64,000 bases of DNA, taken from NCBI GenBank assembly GCA_028386065.3, contig JAKUCV010004874.1, positions 40,545 through 104,544 of the forward strand. The letters are read 5' to 3'. The position numbers and the translations under genes were made by a program. The notes beneath the pieces are model-generated. The model did not search any database, had not been told where the DNA came from, and was given only the letters and a program-made list of their open reading frames with translations. Shown in pieces: positions 1-10,833 of this stretch (its first letter is position 1; every line of letters begins with the position of its first letter). Source of the DNA: Turnera subulata (taxonomy: Eukaryota; Streptophyta; Magnoliopsida; Malpighiales; Passifloraceae).

Positions 1-197
1 ACCTTGTACAAATGGGTCCTAACTTCTCTTGCTCTTCTTTGCACTTCAACTCTTGATCATATCTTCACTTGAATTCTTGATCACTTTGGTTGAGTACTTG
101 TTTGCTTGATTTCTTTTTGCTTCATCTTGGTTATGATCTTGGTTTGTCATTTATCAAAACCTGTAATGAATGAACCATGAAGACATAGGTTCTAACA
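1..197 (-). repeat. Terminal part of a SIRE-like copia LTR, cut by the window edge
   Basis: Read on the - strand, this stretch starts with TGTTAGAACC at position 197 and runs through a TTTTGATAAATGACAAACC-like segment, which resembles the U3 start of SIRE/Maximus copia LTRs. No polypurine tract lies to its right, so it is more likely the outer edge of an element extending left of the window, or a solo LTR, than an internal boundary. Family assignment rests on remembered sequence style only. Confidence 0.5.
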
Positions 198-324
198 ACC
201 CTCAGAAAATATTTTTAGATTTTTAAAGACTCTAGAATGTGACGGAATTCGAACACGACATAAGACAAAGATACGAAAATAGGCGGGAAAAATTTGGGTA
301 CTAACACTAATGTGTCTTACACAG

Positions 325-445
325 CGGCTGGTATCGATTGTCTCATCCACAGTTTTCTTATGGCATTGGGGTTGTACTCTCCTCTGCTGAACCGTTTAAG
401 GGATGGCCTAACGGCAAGGCGACCATCATCCGCTTCACTCATTAA
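325..445 (+). pseudogene. Possible terminal exon of an unidentified gene
   Basis: A run ending in CACAG at 320-324 looks like an intron acceptor. It is followed by an open frame of 39 codons that ends at TAA 443-445 and reads GWYRLSHPQFSYG, then a PFKGWPNGKATIIRFTH end. The composition is protein-like (W, Y, F, P, G at plausible spacing), unlike the surrounding AT-rich DNA. I do not recognise the family. No upstream exon could be found in the 324 bases available, and the gene could lie off the left edge or be a stranded fragment. Confidence 0.3.
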
Positions 446-1803
446 GTTTTTGTAGTTGATCTTTAGTTGTGGATACCATGCTTTTCACATCTAGGTAGCT
501 TCTTATTGCCCTCATCCTTTATACTTGTCTGAACTCTTGACTTAATGAAGTCACTCACTTAGCATAAAAAAAATATACTCTTTGCACTACGCAGTAAATC
601 CAAATATTTATATATATGATAATATTTTTACATATAGCTAGTGGTGGCTTGGTGGTGAGTTGCCCTTCATTTTAGGGACTAGATTTTGATAAAATTTATA
701 TTACATAATTCCAATCTCTACATAATTTAGAAAAATTAGAATGTAAGCTGTGTAATTTATTTTAATTTATAGTGCATCCAATATTCAGAATATTAATTTA
801 TAAAATACATTATTTCTTCAGAAGATAAACCTGACTTTAGCATTTCTTTGTCAGACCCAAAGGATTTAAGCTGTAAATTTTTTATATCTATCGTTGTAAA
901 AAAAAAAAAAACGCTATAATATATGAAGGCCAGAAGGAGGTATATTTTTTTTCCATATATTCTATTATGCTCTTGGTTTAATTTGGCCCTCCAAAACTAT
1001 ATTTTACTTTGCTCTATTGGTTTTCTTTCCTTATTTTTTCATGGATAGACAATCGCCACGTTAAATAGTGCAGATTTAATACAATTCAAAGCTCCCTTGC
1101 ACCATAGCATGAGGACAGAAACCATCCTAGTTATTGCATTAAAATACATGCACGTGCCTGGAAAACCTAATTTTAAATATACAAAAGAAGAAGTAAAATG
1201 AACGCAAAACAAAACTTTATGACATTCTTCTAAATTTAACTCTTAAAATTTAAAATTTTGTCCCCATAAACCATTTCAGAAATGAGAGTTAATACATTTT
1301 TTCAGTAAGATTGAAAAATCTGAGAAGTGATGGAAATTTTGCTTTCTATGTACATTTTATACAAAAATTAGATGAAAATTGGTTTTAATTTTTACCTTTA
1401 AGCATTTAAGAAATAGTATTCATTTTGGAGTGAGATTTAACACAAATGAGTCCGAAATATTTTATTCATCTGCATCTATGTATATTTTATCAGATGTTAG
1501 ATGAAAAATGATATGGTCTACATAGGGCATCATTACCGTCGTTTGCATTATATTACCGAAACTAGGTATAAAATTTTAAATATTCTAATATGAAAAACCA
1601 TCAAAAGGAGTATTCAAAGTTTAAAGGGGTTAATATGTCAATAAAAATAAAGATTTATGTGAGCTACAGGGTTAACTTTTGAATAAAACTGGAACTAGAA
1701 AACAAAACCCAAGTATACATCAAGATTTTATAAAGTTGTTCAATAAAAGAAAAATTAAGATTTTATGAGACCTGGTCCCATCCCTCGCATGTATATAATA
1801 TTG
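446..1803. other. AT-rich intergenic DNA, no gene seen
   Basis: Contains poly-A/T runs and no long frame or recognisable domain. A short A-run at 898-911 and several ATTTTA-rich stretches are the only features. Confidence 0.6.
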
Positions 1804-1815
1804 AAATAGACAGGG

Positions 1816-2076
1816 GTAAATCGCATATATAGGGTCTGTACTATCTCAAAAGTATCGTTTGGGGGGTCTGTACTATTTTTGTCCCTTTTACGGGTCTGTA
1901 CTCTTATTTTTCGTACCTTTTAGGGGTCTCGGGCAGTCCATGTCATCAGCGGGGCTGCCCGAGACCCCTAAAAGGAACGAAAAATAAGACTACAGACCCG
2001 TAAAAGGGACACGAAATAGTACAGACCCCCCAAACAATACTTTCGAAATAGTACGGACCCAATATATGCGATTTAC
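1816..2076. repeat. Foldback unit 1
   Basis: Left and right halves are reverse complements around a centre near 1945 (GGGGTCTCGGGCAGTCC versus GGGCTGCCCGAGACCCC). Each half carries the words GGGTCTGTAC, CCCTTTTACGGGTCTGTACT and CCTTTTAGGGGTCT. It is not interrupted by any frame. Confidence 0.7.
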
Positions 2077-2401
2077 TCGGGAAAAAACTCGTATACTATC
2101 CCCTGAGGAAACTACCGTAAAGTCGATAACTTCTTTTCTAGAACTCGTTTTGGTTCAAATTTTTTCCTCAATCTTTTTCTAACATGGTCTAATGAATAGT
2201 ATCAGTCTCCACACTTACCTCGAAATTTAAAAAATTAGCATAAAACTCCTGCTTATTTCAACATGATGTAAAAGATAGTATTAGTCTCCACTCTTATCTC
2301 GAAACTTGAAAAAATAGCAAAAAACCAATGTCCTAACCCTTAGGGAAAACGACCGAGAATAAGAAAAGTGCCATAACGAGTTATTAGTTCCAGACGAGAA
2401 G

Positions 2402-2650
2402 TTATAGGGTCCGTACGATTTCAAAAGTATCGTTTGGGGGTCTGTACTATTTCTTTTCCCTTTTACGGGTCTATACTCTTATTTTTCGTCCCTTTTAGGG
2501 GTCTCGAGCAGTCCACGTCATCAGCGGGGCTGCCCGAGACCCTTAAAAGGAACGAAAAATAAGAGTACAGACCCGTAAAAGGGACAAAAAATAGTATAGA
2601 CCCCCAAACGGTACTTTTGAAATAGTACGGACCCTATATATGCTATTTAC
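2402..2650. repeat. Foldback unit 2
   Basis: Second copy of the same palindrome as unit 1, in the same arrangement and around the same GGGCTGCCCGAGACCC centre, with scattered substitutions between the copies. Together with unit 1 it forms the ends of the composite element. Confidence 0.7.
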
Positions 2651-2662
2651 CCAAATAGACAG

Positions 2663-3215
2663 CCTCTCGTGTATAGAGTATGGTGCACTATACCAATTAA
2701 ACTATACGTGTGGAACGAAACTTTATGGTATATCAAGTAAATGAAAAAAAATTACTGGTATGCCAAGTAAATTAAAAAAAGTTACTGGTAACAAAAAGTG
2801 TATATAGTCTCAGAAAGGGGTGAGGGGCGAAGTATCATGTTCGCGTCCTCCTTTCTCGACTAGTATAAAAAAAAAAAGAAAAGAGAGGAAATTTTCAAAA
2901 TTCAAATTTTATGCATTCAAAATAGTTGAGTCAGTGTTTGATGCCTCTCTGTTTTATTATGTGTTTAGCTGAAGCAATTTAAAACTTTTATTTAAATTTG
3001 ATCATATGTTATATGTCCTTAGCTTGCATCTATGCTATGGTTGGTTCTTGTGTGTCCTATACTGTAGGATGTTTTACTTCATGTATTGCATTCATATATA
3101 AACAAACTTATGTTCCGAAAAAAAAAAAAAGTTTTATCATGACATGATCACATATTTATGTATCAACCTAATCACATACATCAAGCAAGCATCACATATA
3201 ACATCATCCATTATA
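2663..3215. other. AT-rich intergenic DNA, no gene seen
   Basis: Holds A-runs at about 2868-2884 and 3118-3131 and no recognisable coding or repeat structure. Confidence 0.5.
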
Positions 3216-3471
3216 ACATGATATGTATAGAATTACGAGCTAGGTATAGTATGATTGGAATATCTTGGCTACGCCCTATTGCCATTTATTTATAATACAG
3301 ATTATAAGTGTTTGTGATACAACAGAAGTAGACTTTGAATAGAACTATACAACCATGTATGACGAGTATTGAAACACTAAGACTTAGGTTGAACCATATC
3401 AGATGCTAATCTTTTGGGATGATCCTTATCAGGTGCTACCATTTTGGTAGTAGATTTATTTTTTGCTAACA
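3216..3471 (-). repeat. 3' LTR of the first copia element
   Basis: On the - strand it starts TGTTAGCAAAA at 3471, directly after a purine tract, and aligns by eye over about 230 bp with 13265-13517. The far end near 3216 is approximate. No clean target-site duplication could be assigned. Confidence 0.65.
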
Positions 3472-3480
3472 CTCTCCCCC
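3472..3480 (-). other. Polypurine tract of the first copia element
   Basis: On the - strand this is GGGGGAGAG, directly preceding the TGTTAG start of the 3' LTR. That is the expected plus-strand primer for reverse transcription. Confidence 0.65.
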
Positions 3481-4024
3481 AAAGTGAACCGGGAGTGGAA
3501 CAAAGGTTGAGTTTGGCTCAAAGAGAAGAAAACCGATGGGCTGCTAACAGCATTGTGAGAATGTCTGCTACTGCTTTGTACTATAAAGAAATTTAACCTG
3601 AAGCTGGTTATTGGCAATTTGATCACGAACAAAGTGGTAGTCCAAAGAAACATGCTTTGTTCGAGTGTGCTGAATAGGGTCGTGACTAAGGTATGTGGCA
3701 CCGATATTATCACACCATAAAACTGGTGTTGTATGCAAAATCCCTAGTTCACCAAGAAGTGTCTGCACCCAAAGAAGCTCAGCACTCCTGTCAGCCAAAG
3801 CCTTGTGTTCAGCTTCAGTGGAAGACTGAGCAACAGTATGCTGTTTCCGTGATGCCCATGAGATAAGATTTTTTCAAAGAAAAACAAGGTACCCAGCTGT
3901 CGATTTTCGATAATCAACATTCCCTCCCCAGTCTACGTCAGTGTATACAAAAAGGGAAGAGTTGAATGTGCGATGCAACTGAAGACCATGATGCGTCTTG
4001 TGCTTAACTTGCGCAAAATGCGCT
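3481..4024 (-). pseudogene. Copia RNase H fragment
   Basis: The - strand translation shows the copia RNase H sequence in order: DYRKSTAGYLVF, SWASRKQHTVAQSSTEAEHKA, then WVQTLLGELGI, PVLWCDNIGATYLSHDP and HTRTKHVSLDYHFVRDQI. The D of WCDN and the E of STEAEH correspond to RNase H active-site positions. Upstream reverse transcriptase is absent because the frame stops at the insertion point of the gypsy element near 4025. An in-frame stop and a frame slip are present. It is the C-terminal end of a dead polyprotein. Confidence 0.8.
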
Positions 4025-4027
4025 TGA

Positions 4028-5316
4028 TGATGAGCAAAAAATTACGCATAGCTTACAACATATTTTATAGTGTTTTGTCCTTGCATTTAGCATTCATGCA
4101 TTGTATTTAATTAGTTAAATCACTTACTTATACATCAAATCCTATTCTCGTTATTTACACCCTTTTTGAAGAGGAATTGATGAATTTAGGCTCAAAATCC
4201 AGTTATCCTGAGAAAAGGCTTGTATTTGGAGCGATTTTGGTATACAACGTCCTAGGTTGTGTCCCATACAACGTCCATTACAGTGTCCCGTCGACAAGGC
4301 TTTTACTTATAATAAAAGTTTCACCTATTTTAAAAGGGATTTAGAGAAGAACGCACCTGGACACTCACAGCAAGGAAAGAAGATTTGGATTTCGAATTAA
4401 ATAGGGTTCATGGAGCTAAAATATATGAGTTTTATACATGGAATAAATTCCTATCTTTTATGAGAAAACCCTAGATACAAAAGGATCTTATTCCCACGAC
4501 CAAAGACAACTTTTAAACAGGAAAAAGTGAGGATTTTGCAGAGAAGAAAGTAGAACAAGGCAAGAGGAAAAGTCAACTTTTGTCGACTAATTTTAATGGT
4601 TTTGCAATCATGTTTTCTATTTTTATCTTTGTTCTGTTCTCCAGTTCTATGAACTAAATTCTTATCTAGGTCTATGGGATGTAACTCTTGTTGAATTTTC
4701 TAGATAATTATTCAGATTTGGATTTTGTTCATTCATTATTGTTTGATTTACTTTACAGTGTGCTTTAATAGTGCTATTGAATTGGCCTCTCTATATCACT
4801 ATCTTAGACAACCTAGTGAATAACCGAGAGGTAAAATTAGGAACTCTGACCATTCTGTAGTAAGACTTTAGCCTACTGATCGCCGAGAGGCACTTTAGAT
4901 TAATTGAGGTTCACAATGCCCAGCACAACGTCACTGCATCCTAGGACAGTTTACACTAGCGAGAGCAGGTAAATCAGGAAAATTACAATATTGGCGAGAG
5001 CAGATTGCAGTTAATTTAGATTGGGTAGCCCTTCAAGCAGGATGATTAGACACACAAATTTGGATAATTGCTAGAATACTAGACACTGGTGAACCCCGGA
5101 CGACCTAGGTTTCCATCCTTCTGATTTTTATTATTTTAATTTCGTGTTTGCTTTATTTTCACCCCATATAATCACTCTTATCTCGACTCTTTACTATTTT
5201 ATTTGTTATTTCTAGCCTATTCGATCAATTGCTAAGGACAGTGTCATTTACGTGGTCCCTGTGATTCGACCTTGGTACCACAGCTTACTGTTCACTTGCA
5301 GTATTTTGTGCGAACA
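4028..5316 (+). repeat. 5' LTR of gypsy element 1
   Basis: Begins TGATGAGC and ends GCGAACA just before the primer-binding site. The first ~515 bp match the 3' copy at 10317-10833. Short inverted words appear inside, for example ACAAC and GTTGT separated by seven bases at 4244-4260. A length of 1.29 kb fits Athila-type LTRs. Confidence 0.75.
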
Positions 5317-5321
5317 AGTTT

Positions 5322-5340
5322 TTGGCGCTGTTGCCGGGGA
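5322..5340 (+). other. Primer-binding site of gypsy element 1
   Basis: TTGGCGCTGTTGCCGGGGA follows the LTR end. This is the TGGCGCC-GTTGCCGGGGA type usual in Athila/Tat gypsy elements, with one change. Confidence 0.75.
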
Positions 5341-5459
5341 CTGCGTCTAAATAATACAACTTAGTTTTGAGATTGATTAGGCTCTCTTTGTTTTTCAATT
5401 GTTATCTTTTCCTGTGACAGGGTTACGGACAGTGCCTCTCGCAACACCTCTAATAGTGT

Positions 5460-6600
5460 ATGCAGGGGACCAGAAGCAAGAAATCTGATTTTTTGTTCGT
5501 GCCTGAGATCGAGAGACTGCCCAACCAAACCTCAAGAAAATCAAGCAAGAAAAAGCAAGGGAAAAGGCAGAGGAGGCAAAAATGGGTGACAATGTTGATG
5601 ACAATTCCATTGACCCTTTCGGTCCTATTCCAAATTTACCTCTGAACCAAATCATGAGACTCCGACATACAGTAGCTACTAGGGCCATAGCACTACATGA
5701 TATGGCTAATCCTTATGAGTTTAGGACCAACTTAATTCAGATGGTGTAGAATAAGATCTTTGGGGGAACAACGCTAGAGGATCCGAACCAACACTTGGAG
5801 GATTTTCTGGATATTTGCGCCGCCACAAAGATCAATGGCTACTCTGAGGATGCTAAGCGACTGCACCTGTTCAAGTTTTCCCTTCGGGATGGAGCAAAAA
5901 GATGGTAGAAGAATTGCCAGCAGGCATTATCACCACTTGGGCACAGATGGAGGAAGCTTTCCTGAAAAAGTATTTTCCTGACACCAAGATGGATGAGCTT
6001 CGTGGGGAAATCTGCAACTTTAAACAGATGCATAACGAGACAATCGCAGAAGCATGAGAGAGATTCTAGGACCTTATTCAACGTTGCCCTGGCCATATGG
6101 TGTATCCACCCACCTTGCTGGGTATTTTCTACCGCACAATGTCTCCTAAAGACTAGCGCACTCTCAATAATGCTGCTGGAGGCAAGTTTAAGTTGGCACC
6201 ATATGAGGACGCAAAAAAAGTTCATGTTGACCTTAGCAGAAGATGATGAGCCTCAGCACAGCACCAAGGGTGTCCACCATGTTGAAAAGACCTCCAATTT
6301 CGATGCTTAGATTGCTGCCCTTTCGAAACAAGTCAAAGATTTGACAATAAAGTCAATGCAGCCAGTAGCAAAGGTACAACCTATAGCTCTAAATAGTATT
6401 TGTCAAATCTGTAGTGGCCCTCATTTATTCCTTGAGTGTCTGGCAAACAATTCGGAGAAGGCAAATTTCATTTGCCAATGCTCTAATCCACCACATAACA
6501 ACTATAATCAAGGGTACAATCAAGGTTGGCATTCCAATCCGTAGCAGGCCTACCAAAATCAGGGACAGCAGCCTCGTCAGGGTGGTGCATAGCGTGGTTC
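5460..6600 (+). pseudogene. Gag of gypsy element 1, frameshifted
   Basis: Starts MQGTRSKKSD, the TRSKK start seen in Athila gags (compare the second Athila element at 39845). The core is recognisable in pieces: NPYEFRTNLIQM, then LEDPNQHLEDFLDIC and LFKFSLRDGAKRW, followed after a frame change by AFLKKYFPDTKMDELRGEI and a weak zinc-knuckle region near 6390-6470 (CQICSGPHLFLEC). In-frame stops occur near 5746 and 5906 and again beyond. Function in the family is assembly of virus-like particles; this copy cannot make the full protein. Confidence 0.75.
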
Positions 6601-6607
6601 CTCTGAA

Positions 6608-7690
6608 ATGATGGCCATGATGAAGCAACTGCTAGATGAACAGAAGAAGATGACAGAGGAGCTGAATTTACTTAAGGCCCACAATCGGATCATCGAGAAC
6701 CAGGTTGCACAACATACTACACAACTCCAGAATCCACTGGGCAGACTGCCAAGCCAGCCAGAGATTAATCCAAAAGAGCAATGCATGGTTGTAACTCTCC
6801 GGAGTAGGAAGGAACTACCAGACTCTGTTCCTAAGCCAGTCAAGGAGACAACCCCCAGAACTGAAGAGAAACAGGAGACAAGGCCTAAACCAGCAGCATT
6901 GCTAGTACCATACCAACCCCCACTGTATCCACAAGTCTATAGGAAGAGCAAGCTCGAGAAGCAATACAAAAGATTTGTGGACATGTTGAGTGGTCTACGA
7001 TTGGAGATCTCTTTCACAACTGTCATGGATCAGATGCCCACCTATGCCAAGTTTTTAAAGGAGATCCTAACCAATAAAAGCACTGCGAAGAAGGAGACAA
7101 TGGCCCTTACAGCAGAATGCAGCGTTGTGCTGCAACACCAGCAGCATGTCTCTAAGCTTGAAGATCCAGGCAGCACTTCTATTCCATGTGCTATTGGCAC
7201 TCAAAATTCTAGTAGGGCCTTTTGTGATCTTGGAGCAAGCGTGAGCTTGATGCCATTATTAGTAGCTCAACAGCTTGATTTCGGAGAAATATAGCCTGCA
7301 AGAATGGTGCTACAATTGGCTGACCGGTCTGTGTACCCTATTTGACTGCTGGAGGATGTTCCTGTCAAAGTAGGCAAATTTTTTATTCCCTGTGACTTCA
7401 TCATTATGGACATGGAGCTTGATGATCAAACCCCAATCATCCTTGGAAGACCTTTCCTTGCCACTGCTGGTGCTATTATTGATGCAAGGGATGGCAACAT
7501 CACATTTTGAATTGGGAAGGAAAAGGTAGACTTTAATGTCTAGAAGGCAATGGAGTCAGACTTTAAGTCTACTGCTTGCTATATGGTGAATGATGTTGGA
7601 AATGTCGAGGAGGACATGGTTTATGGCACAGGCCATGTGGGTGGCACGACTGAGTCACAATTATGTTGTCTGGCCAGCAAGGATGGATAA
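6608..7690 (+). pseudogene. Gag C-terminus and retropepsin-like protease of gypsy element 1
   Basis: An open frame to 7294 begins MMAMMKQLLDEQKKM, contains a coiled-coil-like stretch (NRIIENQVAQ), a proline-rich linker with VPYQPPLYPQVYRKSK, and reaches the protease motif FCDLGASVSLMP, whose D is the catalytic aspartate. After a TAG at about 7292 the same domain continues with [18 protein letters not shown] residues (7432-7480) and more stops. The layout matches the Athila protease, which sits upstream of RT. Confidence 0.75.
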
Positions 7691-7851
7691 GAAGATGGTG
7701 ACAGAACTGTAGAGATGGAAGACCAACGCCTATCAGCTATTTCAGACGTTGACTCCCAATTGCAAGCCTTAGAGATGCTAAATCATGAAGGCACTGTTGC
7801 TCACCCTGTTGATGTGAAGGAGCCTCATGTGGATAGCTTGGAGTTTCCATC

Positions 7852-8052
7852 ATGCAAATTCTAACAAAGGACTGGAAATTTAAGTGGGGTGATCGGGTTC
7901 TCCTCTTTCACTCTAGGATGAAACTCCCAAATGGTCGATTTTGTAATTCCTGGACAGGGCCATATACAGTGCTCAATTACCTTCCAAATGGTAATGTGGA
8001 GATTTATGATGAAGAAAATAGCATTTTCACAATCCTGGAGCAGCAATGGTGA
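7852..8052 (+). pseudogene. Integrase C-terminal fragment fused to the protease region by deletion
   Basis: Reads WKFKWGDRVLLFHSRMKLPN and SWTGPYTVLNYLPNGNVEIY, the conserved C-terminal segment that follows the integrase core in Athila elements. It lies directly after sequence downstream of the protease, so RT, RNase H and the zinc-binding and catalytic parts of integrase (roughly 3 kb) are absent. The breakpoint lies near 7850-7870. Confidence 0.75.
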
Positions 8053-9367
8053 AGGAGATTCCTCGACTCCTTTTTGAGTCACCATGAACATGGTGATCTG
8101 GAGGGTGTCTAGCTACAAGACGTAAAAGAAGCGCTGCTTGGGAGGCAACCCTAGGTAAGTTTTACTATTTTTAGTACATCCCATTAGTTTATTTTGCTTT
8201 GCTTTCAATTTTCTTGTAGCTGTAAAAAATAGAAAATACAAAAAAAATAAAGACGGGGAGCATAACGGCAAGCAGCATACAATGGAATTTCACGCGCCCA
8301 CCCCTTGGCAAACAGAGAAGCATTGTTCACCCCTACTTTGCATTTTATATTCCAGTGCACTATTTTCCATGTTGAGTGTTTTGTTTGTATTGCAAACTGT
8401 TTATTATATCCCTGCATTCATGCATTTCATGTTTCATTTCGGTTTGGGGGAAGTCCTCCCTTTTGTTATGTTTGTGCCCTTGTGTTTTATTTCTACCCCT
8501 AGTGAGGACATTGTGGATTTTAAGTTTGGGGGAGGCAGAAATTTGGATTTTTTTTATTTTTGTTATTTTTGGTTTGCATTACATCTTTGTGGCCAAAACA
8601 CTTGACTTTGTAACCAAATGCTGATGGATTTTATATCCGTTCTTCTTACTTCTTGTGCAGACATAGCGCGTTGTTAGACACGTTGTCACTGTACCTGTTT
8701 CAAATCCTGTTAGTTTTAAACTTGTAATTGCTTGCATTCAACTTTCTTTTCTGTTTAGTTTAGTTTGTATAGGATAAAAGATCGAAAATCAATTCGGAAA
8801 CCATGATGCCATCAAGGTAACAAATGATGATTGCTTTTCTTAAATCGGGTAGTACCTATTTAATTATCTTAGAACCAACTCTTGTTTTCTTTTTAAGCGA
8901 ATTTTTTAGCATCTTGGTGTATTTGAGGATATGATATAGGCATTTTTTGATGAGCTTAAATTGGCCTTATCCACCCGATATCATATTTCCCCTGGACGAC
9001 CCCTTTGTGCTTTGGATTGATGGTTGATTTTATTTTTCATATACCTACATCATCACACCTTAGCTATTTGCAGCTATGTAAGACCATCACAGTGCTCTTT
9101 GAGCATACAATTCTTTGATATAAGTCCAACCCTGTCTGTTTGCCTACTTAATTGAAATTTCAGGATGACAATGTTGTTCACAGTGCCCATTACATGGTTA
9201 TATGCAGGGTGTCTGTCATGTCAAAAGAAGGAGCTGGGTAATTTAAGAATAGAGAGATAAGTAGCAGTGTTCTGTTATAATCACGGTAGCATCTCTATTA
9301 AAAAAAAGAAAAATAGATAAAAAATAAAGATTTTGCTCCATGAAATTATTTTATTTTTAATATCTTC
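8053..9367 (+). other. 3' untranslated region of gypsy element 1
   Basis: Long non-coding segment between integrase and the 3' LTR. It contains repeated TTTGGGGGA-like words typical of this part of Athila elements (8445-8530), but I see no envelope-position ORF. Short frames here are T-rich and not protein-like. Confidence 0.5.
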
Positions 9368-10189
9368 CACAATCATTTTGTGCTCCTATATTCAAGTTAC
9401 CTTTGTGTAAGCATAATTTTAAGGAAGAAATTATCCTGAGTTAGAATTTTAGAAGATAAGCAATTTTTATTAGCCTACCTAATTCAATTCTTTGGTAGCC
9501 TAATCCGTCCCCATTACATGACCAAGAAAGACCTATTGATCCTTGTTTGCACCTTGATGCTCATTAGTAGAGATTGAGAACTTGAGTTGGCCTATGAGAT
9601 AATTGTTTTCCCAGGTACTTATTCTATTCTTTTGGCATAAGGAGCTTTGAAGGCTAATTGGTAACCAACTGAGTCTTTTGATTATCTATATATTTACTAA
9701 ACTTTGCTGATTTCGAGTTGATGTTTTATTTTCAAAAGAATATACATGCAGTCGACCAGAGAGTGCAACAGTGTCTCCCACAACCATTTTGTGCTCCTAT
9801 ATTCAGGTTAGCTTTATGTAAGCATAATTTTAAGGAAGAAATTATCCTGAGTTAGAATTTTAGGAGATAAGCAATTTTTGTTAGCCTACCTAATTCAATT
9901 CTTTGGTAGCCTAATCCGTCCCCATTACATGACCAAGAAAGACCTATTGATCCTTGTTTGCACCTTGATGCTCATTAGTAGAGATTGAGAACTTGAGTTG
10001 GCCTATGAGATAATTGTTTTCCCAGGTACTTATTCTATTCTTTTGGCATAAGGAGCTTTGAAGGCTAATTGGTAACCAACTGAGTCTTTTGATTATCTAT
10101 ATATTTACTAAACTTTGCTGATTTCGAGTTGATGTTTTATTTTCAAAAGAATATACATGGAGTCGACCAGAGAGTGCAACAGTGTCTCC
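9368..10189 (+). repeat. Tandem duplication of a 411-bp unit
   Basis: Unit 1 is 9368-9778 and unit 2 is 9779-10189, joined without spacer at CTCCCA/CA. They differ at only a handful of positions (for example AATCATT versus AACCATT at the start, and ACATGCAG versus ACATGGAG near the end), so the duplication is young relative to the decay elsewhere in the element. The unit holds no frame of note. Confidence 0.9.
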
Positions 10190-10292
10190 CACAGGTTCTG
10201 TTGATGTGTTTAAATTTGAGAGGAAATTAGTAATTTCCTATTGTATCTGATTTCTTTGTTCTTAGTGTTTAAGATTTTACTTGAGGACAAGC

Positions 10293-10316
10293 AAAGGTTC
10301 AAGTTTTTGGGGAATT
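10293..10316 (+). other. Polypurine tract region of gypsy element 1
   Basis: GGTTCAAGTTTTTGGGGAAT directly precedes the TGATGAGC start of the 3' LTR. The GAGGACAAGCAAAGGTTCAAG lead-in is the usual one in Athila/Tat elements. Confidence 0.65.
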
Positions 10317-10833
10317 TGATGAGCATAAAATTACACATAGCTTACAACATATTTTACAGTCCTTTGGCCTAACATTTAGCATTCCTGTATAGCATTTAAT
10401 TAGTTAATCCAGTTACTTTTACATCAAATCCTATTCTCCTTACTTATATTCACTTTCAGGTGCATTTACACCCTTTTTGAAGAGGAATTGATGAATTCAG
10501 GCTCAAAATCCAGTTATCCTTGGAGGAGGCTTGTCTTTGGAGCGATTTCAGCATACAACGTCTGAGACAGTGTCCCATACACCATCCCTTACAGTGTCCC
10601 GTCGAGAAGCCTTTTATTTATAATAAAAGTTGCGCCTATTTTATAGGGATTTGGAGAAGAACGCACCTGGACACTCCCAATAAGAAAAGAAGATCTGGAT
10701 TTTTAATTAAATAGGGTTTCTTGGATCTAAAATATAAGAGTTTTATAAATGGAATAAATTCCTATCTTTTAGGAGAAAGTCCTAGATGTAAAAGGATCTT
10801 ATTCCTGCGACCAATGACAACTTTTGGAGTTAT
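10317..10833 (+). repeat. Truncated 3' LTR of gypsy element 1
   Basis: Matches the first ~515 bp of the 5' LTR from TGATGAGC to CCAATGACAACTTTTGG, where similarity ends abruptly. About 770 bp of LTR are missing. Confidence 0.8.

Larger units (their letters stand above)
1814..2652. mobile_element. Composite foldback element with two palindromic ends and 10-bp target duplication
   Basis: Two long imperfect palindromes (1816-2076 and 2402-2650) flank a 325-bp middle. The outer ends are inverted copies (GTAAATCGCATATATAGG on the left, its near complement at 2633-2650). The 10-base word AAATAGACAG occurs at 1804-1813 and again at 2653-2662, exactly flanking the structure. A 10-bp duplication with long terminal inverted repeats suits a non-autonomous Mutator-like element. 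The middle shows further inverted similarity at its edges (ATAACTTCT type) and two diverged direct copies of a TAGTATCAGTCTCCAC-type segment near 2198-2250 and 2277-2327. No coding capacity is present. Confidence 0.65.
4028..10833 (+). mobile_element. Athila-like gypsy element, internally deleted and 3'-truncated
   Basis: A 5' LTR (4028-5316), primer-binding site, gag, protease, a short integrase C-terminal piece, a long 3' untranslated region and the first ~515 bp of a 3' LTR (10317-10833) follow in order. RT, RNase H and the integrase core are missing across a junction near 7850. It lies within the first copia element. The truncated right end means no target-site duplication can be read. 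It could move only with help from an autonomous relative, and its stops show it is inactive. Confidence 0.8.

Noticed and set aside
8282..8624. F- and C-rich overlapping frames after gypsy element 1 integrase
   Set aside because: T-rich untranslated region; no conserved motif and no similarity to the Athila second ORF.
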